From Neobacillus sp. CF12 (lineage in GTDB: Bacteria; Bacillota; Bacilli; Bacillales; Cytobacillaceae): a DNA stretch of 64,000 bases. The position numbers and the translations under genes are program-made. The stretch covers positions 3,052,001 to 3,116,000 of the forward strand of contig NZ_JAUCEU010000007.1 in NCBI RefSeq assembly GCF_030348765.1, given 5' to 3'. Under the pieces are notes generated by a model. It saw nothing but the letters and a program-made list of their open reading frames with translations, made no database searches and was not told the origin of the DNA. Shown one piece after another: positions 29,382 through 38,556 of the stretch (position 1 is its first letter; every line of letters begins with the position of its first letter).

Positions 29382-30854
29382 TTAATAATACTTCACCATA
29401 TCCTTAGCAAGTCTTGAATAGTTTTCATAAAGTGCTTTATAGACTTTACTATTTTCCTTATTCGGTAACACGGCCTCACCCATCGGGATATTCTTTTTAA
29501 TGTCTTCGAAAGAATCCACTCTGCCAATCCCCACTAAAGCGGTCCATGCAGCGCCCCATGCGGCACTATGATGACTTTCAGATACATAAATTTCTGCTTC
29601 AAAGATGTCCGCCATCATTTGCAGCCAAAGTGGTGATCTTGCCAATCCACCGTTAACGTAGATTTTTTTCGGTTCGCCCGCCAATCTTTCCAGCGCTTTA
29701 CCGATTTGATAGAGATTAAAAGTAATACCCTCAAGGACAGCACGGATAAAATGTTCTTTTTTATGCGTAATCGAAACGCCATAAAAATTGCCCTTGGCAC
29801 GTTGATTCCATATCGGTGCTCTTTCCCCATTTAAATAAGGCAGAAACAGAATACCCTCTGCACCAGGAGCAACCTTTTCAGCGTCCCTCAAGAAATCAGT
29901 AAAATCCCTTTGGTCATTCAGAAGATCTTTTAACCATTGTAAGACAATACCGCCATTGTTTGTTGGTCCACCAACAATCGTTGAATCGGCAGTAAAGGAA
30001 TAACAAAAGGTTTCTTGATTTTCATCAATTTTTACCCCTTTGTTGATTTGCCTGATGGCACCACTTGTCCCAACAGAAACCGCAACTTCTCCAGGGAGTA
30101 TCGCTCCAATGCCTAGGTTTGCCAATTGACCATCAGCTGCACCCATTACAAAGGGCATTTCTGGATTAATTCCCATTTCGGCAGCAATTTCTCTGTTAAG
30201 ACCTGTTAACACATTGGTAGGGGCAACAATTTCAGAAAGTTGTTCCCTAGAAATCTCTGTCATCTCTAATAACTCAGGCTCCCAATCAAGCGTAGCTGGA
30301 TTAAACAATCCTGTTGCCGACGCCATCGAAAAATCAATTACCCTTTGTCCAAACCAGCAATAGAGTAAATATTCTTTAATGGACATAAAATACGCGGCTT
30401 CTTTATATGGCTGATAGTTATTTTCCTTCATCCACAAAAGCTTGCTAAATGGGGTCATTGGGTGAATTGGTGTACCTGTTTTCGAAAAAATACTCTTACC
30501 AATACTTCCTTTTATTGCCTCTGCTTGAGCAACGCTTCTTCCATCTGCCCAAATAAGGGCAGGAGAAATTGGACTGCCTTCTTCATTCACACACAGAAGT
30601 GAGTGCATCGCTGCTGAAAACCCTAGAGTTATTAACTCATCCTTACTTATTGCCGCTTTTTCAATGGCTTCCTTAATAGCCAGAACAGCAGAACGCTCTA
30701 TTTCCACTGGACTTTGTTCCGACCAGCCTTGCTCTGGATAATGAAAGTTGTTCATTTTCTCGACGTCTGATATTAATTTCCCATTTATGTCAAATACACA
30801 TGCTTTTACACTAGTGGTTCCGATATCAAGTCCCAATACAAACTCTCTTGACAT
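29382..30854 (-). CDS. gntK: FGGY-family gluconokinase
   Basis: A 490-residue sugar kinase of the FGGY family. ATP- and sugar-site motifs include LGLDIGTTSVKA and VAVSVGTSGAI; TGTPIHPMTPFSKLLWM is characteristic of gluconokinases such as Bacillus GntK. The start at 30854 (MSREFVLG) is chosen over 30875 on spacing from GGAAG. It converts D-gluconate to 6-phosphogluconate. It lies between larE and larB, which suggests that gluconate is the product of the LarA-family enzyme in this operon. Xylulokinase is a less likely alternative. Confidence 0.85.
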   Translation of the reverse strand: MSREFVLGLDIGTTSVKACVFDINGKLISDVEKMNNFHYPEQGWSEQSPVEIERSAVLAIKEAIEKAAISKDELITLGFSAAMHSLLCVNEEGSPISPALIWADGRSVAQAEAIKGSIGKSIFSKTGTPIHPMTPFSKLLWMKENNYQPYKEAAYFMSIKEYLLYCWFGQRVIDFSMASATGLFNPATLDWEPELLEMTEISREQLSEIVAPTNVLTGLNREIAAEMGINPEMPFVMGAADGQLANLGIGAILPGEVAVSVGTSGAIRQINKGVKIDENQETFCYSFTADSTIVGGPTNNGGIVLQWLKDLLNDQRDFTDFLRDAEKVAPGAEGILFLPYLNGERAPIWNQRAKGNFYGVSITHKKEHFIRAVLEGITFNLYQIGKALERLAGEPKKIYVNGGLARSPLWLQMMADIFEAEIYVSESHHSAAWGAAWTALVGIGRVDSFEDIKKNIPMGEAVLPNKENSKVYKALYENYSRLAKDMVKYY

Positions 30855-30941
30855 AGTTTTCATCTTCCTTTTCAACTATCAATGTTGTCATTTATGTTAG
30901 AAAAGGCTTTGGAATTTTCCAAAGCCCTTTTTGTTTCAACC

Positions 30942-31742
30942 CTACGATAATACCTTGTTCATACTTCCGCTCTGATATCCTAGTAAATCTAATGTTATAT
31001 ATTTATATCCATATTCTTGAAGTTCGCGAACAATCGAATCATGATTCTCAAGAACTGTCTTCATATCATTCGGTTCTACTTCAATTCTAGCGATTTCATC
31101 ATGAGTCCGAACTCTTACTTGGCGGATACGAAGACTTTTTAAAAAGCTTTCTGCCCGCTCAACCTTTGTCAGCTTTTCTTTTGTAATATATTCCCCATAT
31201 GCAATCCTAGAAGATAAACAGGCAAAGGATGGTTTATCCCATGTTGGCAAATCAAACTGCTGTGAAAGTTCTCTAATTTCCTGTTTAAATAAATTCGCCT
31301 CTAGTAAAGGGCCACGAATACCCTTCTCCTTAGCAGCCTGCATCCCTGGCCGATGTTCATTCATATCATCAGCGATGACTCCATAAATGACATTTTGAAA
31401 TCCCTTTTCTTCCATTACCGGTATTAAATGATCGAATAAACTACTTTTGCAAAAGTAACAACGGTTTTTGTTATTCTCTGCATAACCAGGAATCGCTAAT
31501 TCTGATGTTTCAATTACCTGGTGCTTAACTCCAATTTTACTTGCGAGCACTCGTGCCTCTTCAAGTTCACTTGAAGGATACGTTTCCGAATCTGCAGTGA
31601 CGGCTAGAACACGTTCTGTCCCTAGTGTATCAACGGCTGCCTTTAGTAGAAATGTACTATCAACACCACCTGAGAATGCTACAACGACTGATTCCATGTC
31701 ACGGAGAATAGACTGTAATTTATTATATTTCTCTGTTAGCAA
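30942..31742 (-). CDS. larE: LarE, ATP-dependent sacrificial sulfur transferase
   Basis: A 266-residue PP-loop enzyme. It has SGGVDSTFLLKA near the N-terminus, CYFCKSSLFD, and Cys in KPSFACLSSRIAYGE, at the place of the sacrificial Cys176 of the L. plantarum enzyme. It adenylates and thiolates the LarB product. It starts at TTG 31742, eight nt after GGGGAG. Confidence 0.93.
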   Translation of the reverse strand: MLTEKYNKLQSILRDMESVVVAFSGGVDSTFLLKAAVDTLGTERVLAVTADSETYPSSELEEARVLASKIGVKHQVIETSELAIPGYAENNKNRCYFCKSSLFDHLIPVMEEKGFQNVIYGVIADDMNEHRPGMQAAKEKGIRGPLLEANLFKQEIRELSQQFDLPTWDKPSFACLSSRIAYGEYITKEKLTKVERAESFLKSLRIRQVRVRTHDEIARIEVEPNDMKTVLENHDSIVRELQEYGYKYITLDLLGYQSGSMNKVLS

Positions 31743-31820
31743 GGTCTCATCTCCCCACGTACTTTCTATATCTATCCACTAATTAACATATTAATTGGAC
31801 ATTCACCTTATGTCCAAGAA

Positions 31821-32591
31821 TTATATTGTCATCGCTCCAAATCCACCGTCAACGCGCAGTAATGCACCTGTTACAAAACTTGAAGCTTTATCTGACGCTA
31901 GAAAAACGGTAGCACCTTGAAGTTCTTCCGCCTCCCCAAAACGTTCCATAGGGGTATGGGCCATGATGGATTCAATTCTTTCTTTGTCTAAAATTTTTCG
32001 ATTTTGTTCCGCTGGGAAGAATCCTGGAATAATAGCATTTACACGAATTCCGCTAGTAGCGAATTCACGAGCTAGGAATTGAGTTACACTATTAAGTCCT
32101 GCTTTTGAAACAGAATACGTAAATACTCTTGATAATGGAGTTGTAGAAGAAACAGATGAAATATTAATAATACTTCCTTGTCTTTCTTGTTCAATCATTC
32201 GTTTAGCAAAAATTTGACAAGTCATCACGATTCCTTTTAAGTTAATATCCATTATCTTATCGTACTCGTCCATGTCTAAATCAAAAAATGGTGTTGGGCT
32301 GTTGGTGCCTGGTGCATTTAAAAGAATATCCCAGCCGCCAGACCATTGTTCGATCTCATTTGCAACCTGTACTAAAGAATCCTTAGAGCTCACGTCTGCA
32401 GAGAATGCTTTTGCTTCGCCGCCATTTTCCACGATTTCCTTCACAACCTGTTCAGCAGTTTCTAAGTTACGGCCGACGATGGCAACCTTAGCCCCGTGTT
32501 CAGCCAAGCCTTTCGCCATAGCTGAACCTAATACACCATTTCCTCCAATTGCTACCGCAGTTTTCCCCGTTAAATCGAATAAATTTGTCAT
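31821..32591 (-). CDS. SDR oxidoreductase, likely fructuronate reductase/mannonate dehydrogenase type
   Basis: A 256-residue short-chain dehydrogenase with nucleotide motif AIGGNGVLGSAMA, NAPGTNS, catalytic Ser in ISSVSS and Tyr-Lys in YSVSK. PGFFPAEQNRKIL resembles the substrate loop of SDR-type D-mannonate oxidoreductases. It lies 19 nt after the LarA-family gene. In the proposed route it reduces fructuronate to D-mannonate. Gluconate 5-dehydrogenase is the main alternative; the sequence alone does not decide. Confidence 0.75.
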   Translation of the reverse strand: MTNLFDLTGKTAVAIGGNGVLGSAMAKGLAEHGAKVAIVGRNLETAEQVVKEIVENGGEAKAFSADVSSKDSLVQVANEIEQWSGGWDILLNAPGTNSPTPFFDLDMDEYDKIMDINLKGIVMTCQIFAKRMIEQERQGSIINISSVSSTTPLSRVFTYSVSKAGLNSVTQFLAREFATSGIRVNAIIPGFFPAEQNRKILDKERIESIMAHTPMERFGEAEELQGATVFLASDKASSFVTGALLRVDGGFGAMTI

Positions 32592-32610
32592 GTTTCAACT
32601 CTCCCTAGTT

Positions 32611-33879
32611 TTAAAATAAGTTTCCTTTTTCATCAAATGGAAGTTCATAAAGATCAGAAATCAACTCCATATTTGGATGTTGTTTCACATAATCAACCAA
32701 TGCTTCAGATACTTCAATTTCACTTAACTCTAATGTATTTTTAATGCGGACCATTTTAACTTTTGAGAAATCTAAGATATTACTTGTTTTAACAGCTGCT
32801 TGTATCGCTTCACGGTCATTTGGCAAAGTAGTCGCAATTTTTGTCGGTGCTACAACCGTTGAAGTTAACCCATTGGCATAGGTTACTTCTAGGTCCATTC
32901 TGTCAACTAAACGCTGAGTTGTAAAATCGGCTGTACCCACACCATTGGCATTACCCTCCGTTTGTGGAGTTAAACCGAGAACGACCATTTTGTTTACATC
33001 TGGCCCACCGTGTGCATATGGGGTAGGATATCGACCAGTGATGTTCGGATCCATACCATCCCCCGAGATATTTTTCCCGATCTGATCAATGACAAGGACT
33101 TCTAATTGTTCAAAGTAAAGCTTTGGTAATAATTCCTTTGCTTTTGCCTGCAAGTCTGCTTCTCTTCCGATTACTTCTTCAGGAGAAAGTACATCAACCA
33201 CCGCAACCTTATCGAATGCATTTTCAATCGTTGCAACCCCAAAAAGGAATGGCTTTTTCTCCATAATCATTTTGGCCATCGCAGGCACATTTTCTGCCAT
33301 ATACTTAAAGCCCAATTGATGACAAGCCTCGGCACCTCTTTGTTTACCTAATCCAATACTAATCATCTTCATGATGCCACTTTCAACTGGTCCACGGAAT
33401 GCCGTATGCGGTTTTATCCGATTGATTACGACCATACCATCTGCGTTTGCAGCATATTGGTCAACGTAAACAGGTAATCCATTAGGCAGTTCTCCAATTT
33501 TCACAACTTCCATTGAAGAGCGAATTTCACAGCCCACACTCTCTTCTGTTACTCCAAGATGAGCTAAAACCTCCCGTTGCCCTTCTGCAGTTGCTCCGCC
33601 ATGACTTCCCATACTTGGTACAATAAATGGTTTTGCGCCTAGTACTATTAAAAATTTTACGGTTACTGCCGTTAATTCTACAAGGCGGTCAAGGCCCCGA
33701 CTTCCAACTGCCACCGCTATTTCCATGCCAGGTTTAATTTTTGACTTTATGTGTTCTTGCTGTAACTTTTCCATCAATACTGGCTCTAAATCATCTATTT
33801 TTTTATTATCAAACTTCACTTGGACTTTTGCCATCTTTGGTACTGGAATATCCTTTAATAAGTCTTGCAGAATGCCCAT
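32611..33879 (-). CDS. LarA-family nickel-dependent hydroxyacid racemase/epimerase
   Basis: A 422-residue LarA homologue. Candidate catalytic and ligand residues are His93 (GSHGG), His158 (IKPHT), Lys171 (GIMKMISIG, place of the cofactor-binding Lys) and His187 (ACHQLG). LarA enzymes swap configuration at the alpha-hydroxy carbon using the nickel-pincer nucleotide. Family members include lactate and malate racemases and, as I recall, a gluconate 2-epimerase. With a gluconokinase and a mannonate-type SDR in the same operon, interconversion of D-mannonate and D-gluconate is the best guess. AAAGGAGTG precedes the ATG; it is the first gene of the operon. Confidence 0.9.
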   Translation of the reverse strand: MGILQDLLKDIPVPKMAKVQVKFDNKKIDDLEPVLMEKLQQEHIKSKIKPGMEIAVAVGSRGLDRLVELTAVTVKFLIVLGAKPFIVPSMGSHGGATAEGQREVLAHLGVTEESVGCEIRSSMEVVKIGELPNGLPVYVDQYAANADGMVVINRIKPHTAFRGPVESGIMKMISIGLGKQRGAEACHQLGFKYMAENVPAMAKMIMEKKPFLFGVATIENAFDKVAVVDVLSPEEVIGREADLQAKAKELLPKLYFEQLEVLVIDQIGKNISGDGMDPNITGRYPTPYAHGGPDVNKMVVLGLTPQTEGNANGVGTADFTTQRLVDRMDLEVTYANGLTSTVVAPTKIATTLPNDREAIQAAVKTSNILDFSKVKMVRIKNTLELSEIEVSEALVDYVKQHPNMELISDLYELPFDEKGNLF

Positions 33880-33966
33880 ATTTACTCACTCCTTTAATAT
33901 ACAAAGTGTTCCACAGGGAATTATATTCCATGTATGGAAATACACCAAATCTACTTTAACCTCCAG

Positions 33967-33980
33967 TGTAATCCCTTTCA
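33967..33980 (+). promoter_or_regulatory. cre-like motif in lar promoter region
   Basis: TGTAATCCCTTTCA fits a pattern shared with three other promoters of this region, TGWAAnCCCTTnCA allowing shifts. It resembles a CcpA cre site with the central CG replaced by CC. Confidence 0.45.
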
Positions 33981-34016
33981 AATCCCCTTATGTAAATATA
34001 ATATTGTAAAATCATT

Positions 34017-34044
34017 TTAATTTGTTTACCAAACAAACTAATTA
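34017..34044. promoter_or_regulatory. ROK-type operator between lar operon and ROK gene
   Basis: Imperfect palindrome with half-sites TTAATTTGTTTA and AAACAAACTAATTA around CC. It closely resembles the Bacillus XylR operator (TTAGTTTGTTT half-site). It sits between the divergent LarA-family gene and a ROK repressor gene and may control both. Confidence 0.8.
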
Positions 34045-34146
34045 CCTGTATAATAACATTATGCATTATTTACGTCAATTGTATTGCCCTCTTTTTCACC
34101 ATTAAATATTTCATTACTCATAAAAAATCAACCTAGGAGGTGCTCT

Positions 34147-35340
34147 ATGATCACAGGAGATGCTTCATATATTAAAAAGATAAATCGCTCCTTAATTATT
34201 AGCAAAATAATTGAGCATGGAACGATATCACGAGCAGACTTAGCAAAGATTACAGGCCTCAATAAAGCAACTATTTCAGTCCAAGCGGCTGATTTGTTAG
34301 AAGAACAATTAATTATTGAGACTCAGCAGGAGCATAAGAATTTAGGCAGAAGGCCCATTATGCTTTCTATTAACCATTTAGCTGGATATGCTTTAGGAAT
34401 CGACTTGGATCATAGTGCTATTACTTTCACCCTTTCAGATTTAAGCGGGACTTCCCTTCACACTCAATCAATGGAGTTGGAAACAACAGATTACAATACA
34501 ATTCTAGAGCTTTTAGCAAAACAGATTTCGCACTTTAAACAAAAATGTTCACATGCACCCTATGGACTAATTGGAGTGGTCATTGGAATCCATGGAATCG
34601 TCAATAACGACGAAACCATTTATTTTGTTCCACACCATCAATGGCATAATAAAGACTTAAAATCAGATTTAATAAATGAAACCGGTGTCAATATTTTTAT
34701 CGAAAATAATGCGAATCTATGTTCATTTGCGGAAATTGTCTATAAACATTATCATAGTGAAAATTTATTATCGGTTAGTTTGTATTCCGGAATCGGTCTA
34801 GGAATTATGGTAAAAAGCAAATTACTTAAAGGCTGCGATGGTTATGCAGGCGAGATTGGCCATATGATTATCGTTCCAGATGGGCTTCCTTGCAGATGTG
34901 GAAATTTAGGCTGCTGGGAACAATACGCGTCCGAATCAAGCTTTATGAAACTTTTGTCGACGACACAAAATAAAGCCAATGTCACCTATGAAGATTTACG
35001 TGATTGGTTCACGGTGCAGGACCCGGTTACCGATAGGTTAATGAAAGATTATATAAAGTTTCTATCATATGGGCTAAACAATATTATTAATCTTTATAAT
35101 CCGGAGATTTTAGTGATTAATAGTGAATTACTCCGATTGTATCCAAACGCATTAGAAGAAATTAAAGCGCATCTAACCTCTACTGTAGGTCAGTATCGGA
35201 AGCTATTGATTTCAGAATTCGGTAAAAATGCATGCAGTATGGGCGCTTGTGCGTTAGCCATTAAGAACTTTTTGGAAGTTAAAGAGTTAAGTTTAGCTAT
35301 TGATGAATCCAAAACACCACAAGAGTACAGCCCTCAATAA
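34147..35340 (+). CDS. ROK-family transcriptional repressor (XylR-like), copy 1
   Basis: A 397-residue ROK repressor. I use the ATG at 34147 (MITGDASYIKKINRS), preceded by GGAGGTG, not the upstream ATG at 34084. An N-terminal winged helix (ISRADLAKITGLNKATIS) precedes a ROK sugar-kinase-like domain with the zinc motif CRCGNLGCWE. It is the same length as the ROK protein at 46914-48107 and starts with the same 15 residues. It probably binds the operator next to its own gene and releases it on binding a uronate or aldonate. Confidence 0.9.
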   Translation: MITGDASYIKKINRSLIISKIIEHGTISRADLAKITGLNKATISVQAADLLEEQLIIETQQEHKNLGRRPIMLSINHLAGYALGIDLDHSAITFTLSDLSGTSLHTQSMELETTDYNTILELLAKQISHFKQKCSHAPYGLIGVVIGIHGIVNNDETIYFVPHHQWHNKDLKSDLINETGVNIFIENNANLCSFAEIVYKHYHSENLLSVSLYSGIGLGIMVKSKLLKGCDGYAGEIGHMIIVPDGLPCRCGNLGCWEQYASESSFMKLLSTTQNKANVTYEDLRDWFTVQDPVTDRLMKDYIKFLSYGLNNIINLYNPEILVINSELLRLYPNALEEIKAHLTSTVGQYRKLLISEFGKNACSMGACALAIKNFLEVKELSLAIDESKTPQEYSPQ

Positions 35341-35353
35341 CTGAGGGCTCAGA

Positions 35354-35390
35354 TTGTCGAGAAAGGGTATCTTTCTCGGCAATTTTTTAT
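35354..35390 (+). terminator. terminator of ROK gene 1
   Basis: TTGTCGAGAAAG pairs with CTTTCTCGGCAA, followed by six T residues. A smaller hairpin, AGCCCTCA/TGAGGGCT (35329-35349), overlaps the stop codon. Confidence 0.88.
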
Positions 35391-35443
35391 TTAAACAAAG
35401 ACTAACCTACGATTTTTTTTAAAAATTCCTGCCTGCTCAATGG

Positions 35444-35580
35444 CCTGTTGATTTCCGCTCCAGGTGCTTCGCTTTCCGCGGGCGTGCCGGGAAGCCTCCT
35501 CGGCGCTGAAGCGCCTGCGGGGTCTCCCCCTGCCCCGTACTCCCGCAGGAGTCTTCGCACCTTCCGCTCCAATCAACAGG
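35444..35580 (+). repeat. GC-rich intergenic repeat with terminal inverted repeats, copy 1
   Basis: A 137-bp GC-rich island in AT-rich DNA, bounded by CCTGTTGATT and AATCAACAGG. Internal arms include CTCCAGGTGC/GCACCTTCCG and CGGCGCTGAAGCGCC. Long palindromic elements of this type recur in Bacillaceae intergenic DNA; I know them from family experience and did not search. Confidence 0.75.
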
Positions 35581-35593
35581 GGTGCATTAACTT

Positions 35594-35945
35594 AGAATTG
35601 CCACACACTTTTTCCAGCCTAGACAAGTGTGTGGCAATCTTTTTTATATTTTGGCATGCTGTGGTGAGTAACACTTGCTCACTCTCATTATGCAATCCCC
35701 GTAACCTACAATAGCGAAGCCCATGCAGTTCTTTTGAATCTGCGAAGCTTCGCTCTACTTTTTCCTTTCTTGTATTGGGTCCGAAGGACGCTCTTTATTT
35801 TCAGAGTAAAAAGGACGGACTCTCTCACCAATAAAAGAAAAGTCGATATATTTGTCCACCTTTCTTAACAGGTGATCTTGAGGCACTAAATCATCAATGA
35901 ATACAAATTCCGCTTCAGTTTGTATCTCTTTTTTGGCTTATACAT
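35594..35945 (-). pseudogene. internally deleted IS1182-type transposase remnant
   Basis: On the minus strand the N-terminal part reads AEFVFIDDLVPQDHLLRKVD and continues to [12 protein letters not shown]. It jumps directly, in another frame, to [39 protein letters not shown] and a typical C-terminus. These are the two ends of an IS1182-family transposase with the central catalytic region deleted. A hairpin with arms ATTGCCACACAC/GTGTGTGGCAAT (about 35599-35640) overlaps its 3' end. Confidence 0.85.
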
Positions 35946-36068
35946 TTAATCCACCGTCTATTAATATTAATAGTATTATACAAAATTAACGCAGTGAATC
36001 GTTAAAGTTATTGGAAATAAAGTCTCCTTTTCTGTAAGATTGGTGCCATTATCAATATAGATAGCAAG

Positions 36069-36204
36069 GAGTGGATTGGAGCGAAAGGTGCTTGACTCCT
36101 GCGGGATGTAGAGGAAAGGTCGAGACCCCACAGACGCGCAGCGTCGAGGAGGCTCGACTTTCTCCCCGCGGAAAGCAAGCACCTGTAGCGGAAAGGAACG
36201 GTCC
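36069..36204 (-). repeat. GC-rich intergenic repeat, copy 2, inverted
   Basis: The reverse complement resembles the 35444-35580 element, sharing CAGGTGCTT, CTTTCCGCGGG, GGGGTCTC, CTCCCGCAGGAGT-like and CACCTT segments. The two copies face each other across the transposase remnant. Confidence 0.7.
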
Positions 36205-36243
36205 ATTTATATACAAAAAACAACATTCTATAAAAAAAGAGCC

Positions 36244-36308
36244 AAAATAAAAGACTGTCGAGAGTTTCTCGACAGCCTGAGCTCCCAATAACTGAGGGCT
36301 TTTTTCTT
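36244..36308 (-). repeat. inverted copy of the 35329-35392 hairpin region
   Basis: The reverse complement of this stretch aligns with the terminator region after ROK gene 1: AGCCCTCA..., GAGCTCAG, CTGTCGAGAAA and a final TTTTATTT are shared. It forms its own hairpin CTGTCGAGA/TCTCGACAG (36255-36275). Together the two copies flank a segment of about 0.9 kb. Confidence 0.65.
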
Positions 36309-36502
36309 TGCAGCTCCTTTCCAAACACGTAAACAAATGAAAAACCAAGTAAAACGGAGAAAAGGTAAGGAAAAGACTGATGATACACGCTTTCTTCCAT
36401 ATTGTTCTCGTTTTCATGGTCTTTGTTTCCGTTTTCAGCGACATTGTGGATAGTTTCCAAATACTAGATAATAAGAGTATCAAATCACTGGAGGTTAAAC
36501 AC

Positions 36503-36604
36503 ATGAAAAAGATCTTATTAACATTAATTGAGAAGTTTGAGAAGAACACAGATTACTTGCCATTTGATACACACGAACCAATCGTAACCAATTCACGTAA
36601 ATAA
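36503..36604 (+). CDS. putative 33-residue peptide
   Basis: ATG at 36503 follows GGAGGT with good spacing and opens a 33-codon frame, MKKILLTLIEKFEKNTDYLP then FDTHEPIVTNSRK. It is followed at once by a strong terminator. The N-terminal half could form an amphipathic helix. I do not recognise it. The compact layout argues for a real small gene; a longer in-frame start at 36380 has no ribosome binding site. Confidence 0.6.
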   Translation: MKKILLTLIEKFEKNTDYLPFDTHEPIVTNSRK

Positions 36605-36623
36605 ACGGTGAATTGGTTTTTTT
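36586..36623 (+). terminator. terminator after the 33-residue peptide gene
   Basis: AACCAATTCAC pairs with GTGAATTGGTT, followed by further T residues. The left arm lies in the last codons of the small gene. Confidence 0.85.
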
Positions 36624-36670
36624 ATGCAAAAAAATCCTAGCAATATGCCAGGATTTCAAATTCCGCTCGA

Positions 36671-38146
36671 TTAAATTGCAACTTTATTGTCTTTTTTCCC
36701 TTTCGCCTTCATTTCGGCAATACCAGACTGAATTTTTTCCATTTCTTTATTATCTAGTTTATAGAATTTCATGGCTGTTATCGACACTACCAAACATAAT
36801 GCAGGTAAGCCGAATGCTACTAATAACGTGATAACAAACAATGGTGTTGTTAAGGCTTCCCCAACCTCAGGGAATTTTTCTTTGTATCCAATGATACCAA
36901 CCATGGCACCAACGATTGTTGGGGCTAAAGATGAAACCAGTTGATCGATGAATGAGAAGATCGTGCCCATCATTCCTGGTACATAACGTCCAGATTTATG
37001 TGTTTCATAGTCTGAAACATCGGCAATCATTGGAACAACAAGCGTTGTTGGAATACTTGAAAAGCCAATTGCTAAAGAATATAAGACTAAGAAAACTATA
37101 GTCGCAATTCCAATATTAGATAGTGAAACTGCAGCAGGTTCAATTAGTAAGAAAAGAGCAATCAAACCCAAGTAGGATAGCATCCCAATCCAAGCCGAAC
37201 TAATATAGGATTTCTTTAAACCTGTCTTTCTTGCAATTCCAACTACTAAGAATGTAATCAACAAGGTTGGTACCAATGTAATGAGCCCTATTTTTCCGCT
37301 TAATGCATAATCTCCTAGCAAAATACCAAACATCATAACTCCGACAACGGAATAACGACCGATACTAGTTGCTAGTTTATCAAAGGATGCCGATAGAGAA
37401 AGCATTTGTAATGGTCTGTTTCCTTTTATAACACCCCAATATTCACGAAGAGAAGTTTGAGTTCCTTCTTCAGCTAATCCATAGTATTCCTTCTTATCTT
37501 TAGACCAAATACCCACGATTGCTAGTACCGCAAATCCTGCAGATAGTAGAAGTCCATAGCTATTTAATTCCGTAAATAAACCAAGATTAAATCCACCGTG
37601 CTTTGCCATTAGAAATGCAGAAACGAAAATTTGTCCGCCAGTGAAAAGTGCTGCATTATAGATTCCATCAAAAATTGCATATAATGGGCGCTGCTTTGGA
37701 TCATTCGTTAATACCGTTTGCGCAGCTTTTGTCACGCTCGTTTGCAATGAATAACCGATTTTATTCACAATTAACATCGCAGTAAAGAAAAGAAATTGTG
37801 TACCCTCTGGTAAATGATGAGTAACATTATAGATGATTAATATGGTACCAGCAGAAATGATATTACCTATTACAATTAGCGGCGTAAACTTACCAAATTT
37901 ACCCTCTGTCTTATCAATAATAAAGCCAATCGCAGGATCGATGATACCATCGAATAACCGTGCAGCCATTAATAGCGAACTTACCAGCATTACTGCGAGC
38001 CCAGCTATACCAGTGGCATAATAAGTGACAAATCCTAATACAAACATATGGAGATTTGTTGAGGTATTATTTAATGTAAATAAACCAATTTGCCATAATT
38101 TCGCTGTGTTGTATTGATTACTATTTTTCACTTTTGCACTTGACAT
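36671..38146 (-). CDS. GPH-family sugar/glycoside:cation symporter, copy 1
   Basis: A 491-residue transporter with 12 predicted membrane segments of the glycoside-pentoside-hexuronide family (MFS superfamily). Family features include ARLFDGIIDPAIGFIIDKTE and DVSDYETHKSGRYVPGMMG. GGGGGC precedes the ATG. Its promoter region has a ROK operator, a cre site and a cre-like motif, placing it in the uronate regulon. A uronate or glycoside substrate is likely; which one is unknown. Confidence 0.9.
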   Translation of the reverse strand: MSSAKVKNSNQYNTAKLWQIGLFTLNNTSTNLHMFVLGFVTYYATGIAGLAVMLVSSLLMAARLFDGIIDPAIGFIIDKTEGKFGKFTPLIVIGNIISAGTILIIYNVTHHLPEGTQFLFFTAMLIVNKIGYSLQTSVTKAAQTVLTNDPKQRPLYAIFDGIYNAALFTGGQIFVSAFLMAKHGGFNLGLFTELNSYGLLLSAGFAVLAIVGIWSKDKKEYYGLAEEGTQTSLREYWGVIKGNRPLQMLSLSASFDKLATSIGRYSVVGVMMFGILLGDYALSGKIGLITLVPTLLITFLVVGIARKTGLKKSYISSAWIGMLSYLGLIALFLLIEPAAVSLSNIGIATIVFLVLYSLAIGFSSIPTTLVVPMIADVSDYETHKSGRYVPGMMGTIFSFIDQLVSSLAPTIVGAMVGIIGYKEKFPEVGEALTTPLFVITLLVAFGLPALCLVVSITAMKFYKLDNKEMEKIQSGIAEMKAKGKKDNKVAI

Positions 38147-38164
38147 GATTTCGCCCCCTTAATT

Positions 38165-38178
38165 ATAAAACGCTTTCA
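38165..38178 (-). promoter_or_regulatory. cre site before GPH symporter 1
   Basis: TGAAAGCGTTTTAT on the minus strand fits the CcpA consensus with one mismatch, 19 bp before the start codon. Confidence 0.55.
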
Positions 38179-38284
38179 TTCTTTTGAATACTTTTAAAAT
38201 TCTTTACCCAAATATCCCCTGTTTCCAGCAACAAACCTAGATGTTTCTAAAAAACAATACACCTTTACTTGCCACCCCTTGTTA

Positions 38285-38298
38285 TGAAACCCCTTACA
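38285..38298 (+). promoter_or_regulatory. cre-like motif before GPH symporter 1
   Basis: TGAAACCCCTTACA, a member of the motif set also found at 33967, 46705 and 49753. Confidence 0.45.
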
Positions 38299-38345
38299 TT
38301 CTTAGTTAAAAAAATATAATTGCTCGTAAACTATTATTCTATTTT

Positions 38346-38367
38346 TTAATTAGTTTAATGAACTAAC
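38346..38367. promoter_or_regulatory. ROK-type operator before GPH symporter 1
   Basis: Core TTAGTTTAATGAACTAAC, preceded by TTAA. It matches 20 of 22 positions at 25662-25683 and 21 of 22 at 49821-49842. The rest of the 38147-38556 gap shows only the cre sites and the downstream operon's terminator. Confidence 0.75.
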
Positions 38368-38499
38368 TATTAAATAAAGAATATCATCTCTGTAACTTGT
38401 AGTCAATAGATTTTTTAATTTTCTAAATTTTTCGTTGATAGAATACCTTTTTTTCTATAGAAATACATGCTAGGACTATACACCTACTATATTTTTCTA

Positions 38500-38533
38500 A
38501 TAAAAAAAGACAGTGAACTTCCACTGCCTTTTT
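38500..38533 (-). terminator. terminator of the dehydrogenase/isomerase operon
   Basis: AAAAAGGCAGTG pairs with CACTGTCTTTTT on the minus strand, followed by T residues. Confidence 0.88.
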
Positions 38534-38556
38534 CGGGTTTTATTTATTTCAATATA

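Noticed and set aside
35391..36460. Several open frames of 60-165 residues in the 35.4-36.5 kb gap
   Set aside because: They run through GC-rich palindromes and the transposase remnant, have skewed composition and no ribosome binding sites.
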